DNA from: an uncultured Porphyromonadaceae bacterium
Lineage (GTDB): Bacteria > Bacteroidota > Bacteroidia > Bacteroidales > Muribaculaceae
DNA length: 14,820 bases
Reading direction: 5' to 3'
NCBI GenBank assembly: GCA_902462525.1
Contig: CABQCA010000044.1
Span: 1 to 14,820 of the forward strand
In this document: in pieces, positions 1-5,570 of the stretch
How positions within the stretch are numbered: the first letter of the stretch is position 1
Layout of the letters: each line of letters opens with the position of its first letter
Translations under genes and position numbers: made by a program
The notes under the pieces: model-generated
Seen by the model: only the letters and a program-made list of their open reading frames with translations
Told to the model about the DNA's origin: nothing
The model's database searches: none

Positions 1-654
1 GCCGCCAACCCAATAAGAAACACCGATCCAACGGGTATGGATACGTACGAAATGGGAACATGTGGAAACATTGTAAGCAGAATACCAAATATTGAATATG
101 ACAGTATAATCTTGATTATGCTCAATGAGGACAAGGAGTCGAAAAGATTCCCTTATGGAACTATTGTAAATCAATGGTCAGACAAAATAGAAGAGGGTGA
201 AACAGCCAATTACTTTGAAATAAACGGTGATGAAAATTCAACTGAAATATTTGAATTTCTTGCTGACAACTCGGAGGTTGAATATTGCCAGCTAAAATGT
301 TCCACAAATGAATCAGAGGAAGTGAATTATATCGGGACCTCTCAGAAAAATGACACCGAGCGGTCTGGAGGTCTTTTAATCAAGAATAAGTTAATAAAAG
401 AAGGTAGCATTCTTCGTGAATATATTCATTCTCATCCTTCAGGTCTACTATGGCCTTCTGAACAGGATACAGGATTTAGTAAATCGGTAAACAATATGTT
501 TAAAAATAACAATATTATACATAAAGTGTATACTAAACAGACTTATAACAAACTTGGAAATTACAAAACTTACAATGAATATTCATTGAAGATGACAGCA
601 GGTGTTTTTCCCTTGATGTTTACTAATAATCCATTGTTAGTAAAGACCCGATAA
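1..654 (+). CDS. C-terminal part of an Rhs/YD-repeat polymorphic toxin with a JAB-like (JAMM) metalloprotease tip; 5' end outside window
   Basis: The reading frame is open from the first base, so the ATG at 37 is internal. The first residues contain NPIRNTDPTGMD, which matches the DPTGM-type end of an Rhs core, after which the toxin tip begins. Counting from the first codon, the tip has HSHPSG at residues 143-148 followed by SEQD at 153-156. This gives H143-x-H145-x7-S153-x2-D156, the JAMM zinc-protease pattern. Glu92 or Glu94 in NSEVEY is the likely upstream catalytic glutamate. Established knowledge: JAB-like domains occur as C-terminal toxins on Rhs proteins, and the fold usually cleaves peptide or isopeptide bonds. 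Inference: this is the effector end of a contact-dependent or type VI-delivered weapon, with target unknown. The stop at 652 lies 17 bases before the next gene. The AT-rich sequence is unlike the core genes downstream, which fits horizontal exchange of Rhs tips. Confidence 0.85.
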   Translation, partial: AANPIRNTDPTGMDTYEMGTCGNIVSRIPNIEYDSIILIMLNEDKESKRFPYGTIVNQWSDKIEEGETANYFEINGDENSTEIFEFLADNSEVEYCQLKCSTNESEEVNYIGTSQKNDTERSGGLLIKNKLIKEGSILREYIHSHPSGLLWPSEQDTGFSKSVNNMFKNNNIIHKVYTKQTYNKLGNYKTYNEYSLKMTAGVFPLMFTNNPLLVKTR

Positions 655-671
655 ACTAATAAACATACAAA

Positions 672-1376
672 ATGAAACGGATAGTAAGAATATTTTTGAT
701 TTTAGTGTTAACAATTAGTTCTTGTTTGCCGGTCAGTGCAAATATGAATTATGAAGGTGTATTCTACGTACCCGAGGTAAGGATTAAAAATAAAGACATT
801 ATTGCCTTTATGCGGGAGCGTGTTATTAAAATCGCAGAAGACGTGTTTCCCAATTGGGTAAATATGCCATTCGTGGGATACAGCATTACATTTGAAAAGA
901 ATCCGTGTGGAACTTATTACGTCGTAGTCGCTGCATGTGGACAAGAAACCGATCTCCGTGATATTCGCTATAAAGAGTCTATCGAATCCGGAGATGCATA
1001 TGATTCCTTCGTGTCTTATATAGATGGACGAGAGATTCTGATACACGCAAAACCTGACTGTCCCTATATTGAAATAGGGAAAAAGAAAATCCGTATTAAT
1101 CAGGATCAGCTAGACTTTTTTTTCGGCTCAATAATCTGGATTCTCACTCTTTCGGGAGACAGACTTACCGATGCACATCTCGACTGGGAAAACAGAGTTG
1201 ATATTACAACCGACAAACGATTTAGAAATAAGGACTCATATCTTCTGCCAAAAATTTGCATAGAACCTTTTTGGCGACCAAAAGCGGTCCTTGACAATCC
1301 ATTCGATACAATTTTGCCGCCACAGTTTATAATAATTCCAAAACCGACATCTTCAGATAAAGAGATAGAGATCTGA
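672..1376 (+). CDS. Exported hypothetical protein, possible immunity or partner of the JAB-type Rhs toxin
   Basis: I do not recognise this 234-residue family. The N-terminus has MKR, then a hydrophobic stretch to about residue 17, then ISSC at 15-18 and VSA-N at 22-25. It could be a lipoprotein with Cys18 as the lipid site, or a soluble secreted protein cleaved after VSA. The rest is a mixed alpha/beta-looking sequence, with a cysteine cluster (CGTYYVVVAACG, around residues 79-90) and a Pro-rich C-terminus (LPPQFIIIPKPTSSD). It starts 17 bases after the Rhs toxin stop, the usual place for the cognate immunity gene. The export signal is the odd point: an immunity protein against a cytosolic toxin would not normally be exported. 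Either the JAMM toxin acts in the periplasm or envelope, or this is an accessory protein. No Shine-Dalgarno is evident before the ATG, which is normal for Bacteroidetes. Confidence 0.7.
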   Translation: MKRIVRIFLILVLTISSCLPVSANMNYEGVFYVPEVRIKNKDIIAFMRERVIKIAEDVFPNWVNMPFVGYSITFEKNPCGTYYVVVAACGQETDLRDIRYKESIESGDAYDSFVSYIDGREILIHAKPDCPYIEIGKKKIRINQDQLDFFFGSIIWILTLSGDRLTDAHLDWENRVDITTDKRFRNKDSYLLPKICIEPFWRPKAVLDNPFDTILPPQFIIIPKPTSSDKEIEI

Positions 1377-1380
1377 TAAG

Positions 1381-1704
1381 TCGATATTATTTCGGCCATT
1401 AGACAGCTATCAATACTCCGGCAATATAATGGTAACAGATACCGTTACCCCGAGTTTAAGACCGACCTTCGATTCTCTGACGAAGCGATATGACAAGCGC
1501 AACAAAGAACCGGACAAGTCGTATCGGGCGACAAGGCAGGTCAACAAATTGAACTGAGAGGCCGGCTATAATAAATACGATTCGCGAATCGTACAGGAGT
1601 TTCCTGCCGGGCCGGGTGCCCGAGAAAAAGCTCTGAGGGCTGAGGAGATAAATGCAAGAAGATTACGTGAACAGTTAGATGAGAAAATACATAAAAGGCC
1701 ATAA
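1381..1704 (+). pseudogene. Degraded orphan tip of a polymorphic (Rhs-type) toxin
   Basis: This stretch between two genes has no intact ORF but reads as broken coding DNA. One frame is open from 1369 to the TAA at 1702-1704 except for a single TGA at 1555-1557. Its last 49 codons (1558-1704) give a charged tail containing FPAGPGAREKALRAEEIN and ending KIHKRP. A Gly-Pro-Gly-Ala-Arg followed by an Ala/Glu-rich helix and a terminal HKRP resembles, from memory, the ends of several Rhs toxin tips. Another frame also reads as protein: RYRYPEFKTDLRFSDEAI, a TGA at 1491, then TGQVVSGDKAGQQIELRG. The original coding frame therefore probably changed between about 1490 and 1570. The stop is 3 bases before the next start, as expected of a toxin/immunity pair. 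Assignment as a toxin remnant is inference, and the toxin class is unknown. Confidence 0.5.
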
Positions 1705-1707
1705 AAC

Positions 1708-2490
1708 ATGAGATTTAAGTTAATATACATGGATATGAATAGTGATGGATTTGAAACGAAATACCGTTCTCGTTTCAACTATCATGTTTTCGTTGTGGGC
1801 TATTTCCTGACACAGCAATTACAAAAGATAAAATACGACACGAAAGGTGCTTATGAAGCTTTATTCATCACTGTTGGGAAAGATGACGGCCCTGATTATA
1901 TGAAAGACAACACTGTCTGGAAATTTATTGAAGTCAACATCCGATTTGATGCTGCCAAATATGACAACCGAAGCGAAAGCGAGCGCTGCCGCTACTACAT
2001 AGAATTGTATAAGAAAGCTCTTGTCCGGGCGAATAAAGTAGCCACTATACCATTGGAATGGCTGCTGGAACAGCTTGATGTGCTTACAGAAATGAATTAC
2101 ATCGACAGCTGGAAGTTCCGCAATATGCTAATCCGCCCGTGGGGCCTCAAGATCTGCTTCACAGCCACGCTTACAACAAACGACTTCACTATCCGCGCAG
2201 TTGTCTACAAAACCGGAGTGAAAGCCCCCGTTTGCGAAGGGCAGGTGGTAAGGACGAAACCGGACAGCCTTGACTTTGGTCATTTAACTAAAAATATGCG
2301 TGTAGAAGATGGCAAAGTAATCATCGGTTATACTTTTGCCGATTTGTTTTATCTTGATCTTTCCGAACTATCAAAGGGCGAATTCGAGCTCCATCTATGC
2401 GCTCCCGGTAAATACGATACCGATGAAAGAAGCATAGAAACCCATAGAAATCTCCAACGTATTTTTATGTATGAAGGCAACGATCTTTGA
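1708..2490 (+). CDS. Hypothetical protein, putative immunity protein for the orphan toxin tip upstream
   Basis: I do not recognise this 260-residue protein. It has no signal peptide or membrane segment, so it is probably cytosolic, as expected for immunity to a cytosolic toxin. The N-terminal half is rich in aromatic and charged residues (YRSRFNYHVFVVGYF at about 19-33) and contains a helical stretch (RCRYYIELYKKALVRANK). The C-terminal half looks beta-rich. The ATG at 1708 begins 3 bases after the TAA of the degraded toxin tail, close enough for coupled translation. The ORF is intact while its presumed toxin is broken. That is the usual outcome in orphan arrays, where immunity to a neighbour's toxin still pays. 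The 2100-2260 stretch is noticeably richer in G+C than the gene ends. The immunity role rests on position only. Confidence 0.6.
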   Translation: MRFKLIYMDMNSDGFETKYRSRFNYHVFVVGYFLTQQLQKIKYDTKGAYEALFITVGKDDGPDYMKDNTVWKFIEVNIRFDAAKYDNRSESERCRYYIELYKKALVRANKVATIPLEWLLEQLDVLTEMNYIDSWKFRNMLIRPWGLKICFTATLTTNDFTIRAVVYKTGVKAPVCEGQVVRTKPDSLDFGHLTKNMRVEDGKVIIGYTFADLFYLDLSELSKGEFELHLCAPGKYDTDERSIETHRNLQRIFMYEGNDL

Positions 2491-2491
2491 A

Positions 2492-2619
2492 AGAAAGTCG
2501 TCGGACACTGATATATATAATGGAGGGGCCTGGAAAGCCGCTAAAACAATCGAAGATTAAAAAATAGAAGTACTCGCATGGGAACATACGACGCAAATTT
2601 CAAACGAATAGGAGATTGA
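2492..2619 (+). pseudogene. Orphan C-terminal tip of a polymorphic toxin, split by a one-base frame change
   Basis: In the frame of 2492 the sequence reads a short tail with NGGAWKAAKTIED, then a TAA at 2558-2560. In the frame one base earlier it continues LKNRSTRMGTYDANFKRIGD to the TGA at 2617-2619. Restoring one base near 2557 joins them into one tail: NGGAWK..., then TRMGTYDANFKRIGD. From memory, NGGxWKxA...TRxGTYDxxxxRIGD is the characteristic end of a toxin domain found at the C-terminus of Rhs and CdiA-type proteins (Ntox21-like, BECR-fold RNases). I could not verify this with a search. Only the last 40 or so residues are present, so it cannot encode a whole toxin domain by itself. Its stop lies 4 bases before the ATG of the next gene, and its final codons contain that gene's AGGAGA ribosome-binding sequence (2610-2615). 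Confidence 0.55.
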
Positions 2620-2623
2620 ATAT

Positions 2624-3216
2624 ATGAATAATAAGATTTACTGGTGCAGAGTTACTAAATATAAGCCGTGGCTTTATATGCCGAATTTTGGGCCCTATCA
2701 AGGCGATGAATATACTTCAGTCAGTGATATCGGTCACGAATTTGAAGGTAAGATCCTTACTGTTGAGGATTATTTGCACGACGAAAACCGATGCATAGCT
2801 TTCATTATTAATCTATTGGATTTGTTGAATATTTCATGGCTGGAAATTATCCTCAATGATAATCTTTATAATCCTTCAAATTACAGCTGGATGCTGGAAT
2901 GTGAACAAAAATTGCCGTCAAAACTGCAGAATTCATGTTTTCATAAATTTATGCGGCGATTGACGAAGAAAGAATTAATTCCGTATTCAGAAATACCGTA
3001 TATTCTACAAATGATTTTTAGAGAAATTGTATGGTATCGTTTAGGCAATAAGAAAAAAATTTCAAGATAGATATTTCTGAATTTTACATTCATATAACAT
3101 CTACTCTGCCCGATATTGAGATGATGAAACTTGCGGCCAAATACGGACTGTACATCGATCCCAGACTATACATTGATGGCTATCCGATAAATGTCGACGA
3201 CTACAGAATCGTTTAG
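2624..3216 (+). pseudogene. Putative immunity protein gene interrupted by a frame change in an A7 run
   Basis: The first segment (2624-3070, 148 codons) starts at an ATG 8 bases after AGGAGA and ends at TAG 3068 with the unnatural-looking tail NKKKISR. Just before that end is a run of seven A's (3053-3059). Reading one base back after this run gives an uninterrupted continuation from 3058 to the TAG at 3214-3216. It includes FKIDISEFYIHITSTLPD, EMMKLAAKYGLYIDPRLY and DGYPINVDDYRIV, convincing protein sequence. Joined, the product would be about 197 residues, soluble, without a signal peptide, and tryptophan- and tyrosine-rich. I do not recognise the family. Its position 4 bases after a toxin tail suggests immunity to that toxin. 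The break may be a real one-base deletion, a homopolymer sequencing error, or slippage. Even the 148-residue form might be made. Confidence 0.6.
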
Positions 3217-3250
3217 CAATTGAAACCATGTTTTACTTTTAAATAATGAT

Positions 3251-3505
3251 ATGAGAATCCGGTTCCTATTGATGATTATACCATGGCTTTTATGCCAGCA
3301 TATTGCCGGACAGGGTGTTGGGTGGCAACTGCCGGCTGAAATTGCTGGGATTTATGGCGTGTTCGAGGTGAACGATCTTGCGCCGGGTGCCTCCGGCAGG
3401 GACTGTATCTGGGATTTCAGCGGAGCTGAAGCACTGTCGGTAAATGGTACGCATGGAGAGACTTGCACACATGAGGGACTCTCAATTTCGCGTCAGAGGC
3501 TTTGA
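3251..3505 (+). pseudogene. Truncated secreted protein, N-terminal fragment
   Basis: This is an 84-codon ORF with a clear signal peptide: MRIR, then a hydrophobic core to about residue 18, and likely cleavage near IAGQ (residue 21). The mature part reads GVGWQLPAEIAG then DLAPGASGRDCIWDFSGAE. The Gly-x-x-Gly-x-Asp-x-x-Trp-(Asn/Asp)-Phe-Ser pattern recalls the beginning of larger Bacteroidales secreted proteins whose genes can sit near Rhs loci, but I cannot name the family. After about residue 65 the sequence loses that character and stops at TGA 3503. I read it as the 5' end of a longer gene cut off by recombination. It could instead be a genuine small secreted protein. It marks the right edge of the AT-rich accessory segment. 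Confidence 0.45.
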
Positions 3506-3552
3506 CGGAGTGCGAAGAATGATATTTTTTTCGCGGTTTGAATAATATTTAT

Positions 3553-3560
3553 TATTTTTG
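3553..3560 (+). promoter_or_regulatory. Bacteroidetes-type -7 promoter element for the DUF349 gene
   Basis: TATTTTTG matches the Bacteroidetes -7 consensus TAnnTTTG exactly and lies 47 bases before the ATG at 3608. The nearest upstream TTTG (3537-3540) is only 12 bases away, shorter than the usual spacing of about 19-20, so it is probably not the -33 element. The predicted transcription start is around 3563-3566, giving a leader of roughly 42-45 bases. Confidence 0.5.
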
Positions 3561-3562
3561 GG

Positions 3563-3584
3563 GCGGAAATCGTCTGATTTTCGC
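3563..3584 (+). promoter_or_regulatory. Hairpin at the predicted 5' end of the DUF349 mRNA
   Basis: GCGGAAATC (3563-3571) pairs with GATTTTCGC (3576-3584) through 9 base pairs, one of them G-U, around the 4-base loop GTCT. It begins within a few bases of the transcription start predicted from the -7 element. The RNA would therefore carry a stem at its 5' terminus, a placement that often protects transcripts from degradation. There is no T-tract after it, so it is unlikely to be a terminator. Confidence 0.4.
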
Positions 3585-3607
3585 TAACTACTATTTATAC
3601 CAATATT

Positions 3608-5485
3608 ATGGACATGCTTGATCCCAATCTGACTCCCGAAAAGGAGGTTCAGACCCCCGAAGTGACCGAAGCGGCGGCCGAAGCCCCCGCAACCCCCGCA
3701 GAATCTGCTGCCGAGCCCCAGCCCGAGGCCGAAGTCGAGGCTGAAGAAATTATGACCGAAGGCGAAGACCTTGCCGAAGCCGAGGCGGCCGATACTCCCG
3801 AGACTGTTCTCGAAGCCGCCGAAGCCATGCTCGTTCTCGATGGTTCAGCTTTCGGTGCCGACGACATACGCCGTCTGCGCCAGCGTTTCAGCATGCTCCA
3901 TAAACCGGAATCCACTTCCGCTGAAGTTCCCGAGGAAGGCGCTGCCGAGGAAAAGGCTCCCGAAATCGACCCTGTGGCCGCACGCTTCACAGAGGTTATC
4001 GAGCAGCTCCGTGCCAAGAAGGCCGAGTGGACTGCCGCCGAAGAAGCGCGTCGCGCCGCCAACCTCGAGCGCAAGAACGCCATCATCGCCGAAATCATAG
4101 CTCTTGCCGAAGATACCGACAACGTGAACCGCACCTTCCCTCGCTACCGCGAGCTGCAGGATGAGTTCAACTCGATCGGCGATGTCGACCCCACTGAAGA
4201 TACAGCAGTTTGGAAGCGCTTCCAGGAAGCCCGCGAGCGCTACTCCGATAATCTGAAGATAAACAAGGAGCTTCGCGACTACGACTTCAAGAAGAACCTC
4301 GCCGACAAGGAGCTGCTCCTTGCCGAGGCGCGCGGCCTTGCTGCCGAAGAGGATGTCATCGCCGCCTACCGCCGGCTGCAGGATCTGCATAACAAATGGC
4401 GTCAGATAGGCCCCGTCGCCAAGGAACTCCGCGACGAGATATGGAACAATTTCCGTGACGCCTCCGCTGAGGTCAACAAACGCTATCAGGCATTCTTCGA
4501 GGCCCGCAAGGCCCGTGAGGCAGAGAACGAAGCTGCCAAAACAGCACTCTGCGAGCGTCTCGAAGCGCTGGACTACAGCAGCCTCAAGACTTTCGCCTCA
4601 TGGGAGGAAATGACACGTTCTGTGATCGGTTTGCAGGAGGAATGGCGCACTCTGGGCTATGCATCCAAGAAAATGAACCGCTCGCTCTTCTCCCGTTTTC
4701 GCAAGGGATGCGACGCCTTCTTCGCCGCCAAAGCCGATTTTTATCGTAATACCCGCGAGGAGCTGTCGGTGAATCTGGCACACAAGCAGCGCCTTGTCGA
4801 GGAAGCCGAAGCTCTTAAGGAAAGCTCCGACTGGGGTACTGCCACCAACCGCTTCGTTGAAATGCAGAAGGAGTGGAAGACCATCGGCGCTATCCCTAAA
4901 AAATACTCCGAAGGTCTGTGGAAACGTTTCACCGAAGCCTGCGACTGTTTCTTCGACCGCAAGAAGAAAGCAAACTCCGGCACACGTCAGGCCGAAGCCG
5001 CCAATCTCAAGACCAAACGCGAGATAATAGGCATGCTCGAAGCCCTCATGGCCGACGGAGTCGCCAAAGACGAGGCCATTGCCAAACTCAAGGACCTTCA
5101 GAAACGCTGGCAGGAAACCGGCCACGTGCCTTTCCGAGAAAAAGACAAACTCTACGAGGCCTACCGCTCGGCCTGCGATGCCGTGCGCGACCACTTCGCC
5201 ATTGCCGAAAGCCGTGCGCGCCGCGACCGCTTCGAGGCTTCCGTACAGCAGCTTGAAGGCGATGCCGACAAACTTTACCGCGAACGCGAGCGCCTGACCC
5301 GCGCTCTCGAAGGACGCCGCGGTGAGCTCCGCACCTACGAGAACAACCTCGGATTCCTCCAGTCGAAATCGAAATCGGGCGACTCGCTGCTGCGCGATAT
5401 GAGCCGTCGTATCGACCGTCTCAAAGCCGATATCGAAGAGATACGCGAGAAAATCCGCCTCGTCGACGAGAAAATAAAGCAGTAA
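3608..5485 (+). CDS. DUF349 domain-containing protein, five repeats
   Basis: A 625-residue cytosolic protein without signal peptide or membrane segments. Residues 1-65 are an acidic Ala/Glu/Pro-rich, probably disordered segment. About 66-155 is helical linker. Five DUF349 units then follow at roughly 154-225, 230-305, 310-385, 390-460 and 470-540. Each is recognisable by a LQ-x2-W/F-x2-(I/L/T)G core (LHNKWRQIGPV, LQEEWRTLGYA, MQKEWKTIGAI, LQKRWQETGHV) followed by (L/I)W-x2-F-x2-A. Residues 540-625 form a long charged coiled coil, with QSKSKSGDSLLRDMSRRI inside it. DUF349 proteins are widespread in Bacteroidetes and Actinobacteria, but their biochemical role is not settled, so none is assigned here. 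The start is supported by the promoter at 3553. This is the first GC-rich core gene after the accessory region. Confidence 0.9.
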   Translation: MDMLDPNLTPEKEVQTPEVTEAAAEAPATPAESAAEPQPEAEVEAEEIMTEGEDLAEAEAADTPETVLEAAEAMLVLDGSAFGADDIRRLRQRFSMLHKPESTSAEVPEEGAAEEKAPEIDPVAARFTEVIEQLRAKKAEWTAAEEARRAANLERKNAIIAEIIALAEDTDNVNRTFPRYRELQDEFNSIGDVDPTEDTAVWKRFQEARERYSDNLKINKELRDYDFKKNLADKELLLAEARGLAAEEDVIAAYRRLQDLHNKWRQIGPVAKELRDEIWNNFRDASAEVNKRYQAFFEARKAREAENEAAKTALCERLEALDYSSLKTFASWEEMTRSVIGLQEEWRTLGYASKKMNRSLFSRFRKGCDAFFAAKADFYRNTREELSVNLAHKQRLVEEAEALKESSDWGTATNRFVEMQKEWKTIGAIPKKYSEGLWKRFTEACDCFFDRKKKANSGTRQAEAANLKTKREIIGMLEALMADGVAKDEAIAKLKDLQKRWQETGHVPFREKDKLYEAYRSACDAVRDHFAIAESRARRDRFEASVQQLEGDADKLYRERERLTRALEGRRGELRTYENNLGFLQSKSKSGDSLLRDMSRRIDRLKADIEEIREKIRLVDEKIKQ

Positions 5486-5502
5486 TAGGCTGCTCCATTC
5501 AC

Positions 5503-5555
5503 AATCCCGCCTGTCGGACGGCGCCCTGCCCGGTGCGCCGATGGCAGGCGGGATT
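5503..5555 (+). terminator. Two-stage hairpin after the DUF349 gene, overlapping the upstream candidate start of the next gene
   Basis: AATCCCGCCTG (5503-5513) is a perfect 11-base inverted partner of CAGGCGGGATT (5545-5555). Nested inside, CGGCGC (5519-5524) pairs with GCGCCG (5535-5540) around a 10-base loop. No T-tract follows on either strand, so it is not a textbook intrinsic terminator. Its position 17 bases after the DUF349 stop fits transcription termination or 3' end protection. The ATG at 5541 lies in the hairpin between the two right-hand arms, so if the structure forms it would hide that start. Confidence 0.45.
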
Positions 5556-5570
5556 CTAAAAAATCTATTG

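Noticed and set aside
1429..1557. Possible 42-codon gene starting at ATG 1429
   Set aside because: It has no family, no visible translation signal, and sits inside a region better explained as decayed toxin coding sequence.
3050..3065. Programmed -1 frameshift at the A7 run
   Set aside because: The run is phased G-AAA-AAA in the zero frame, not the X-XXY-YYZ form, and I see no downstream stimulatory structure. A deletion or homopolymer error is simpler.
3537..3540. TTTG as the -33 element paired with the -7 element at 3553
   Set aside because: The spacing of 12 bases is well below the usual 19-20. The same applies to 12090-12093 with 12107 (13 bases).
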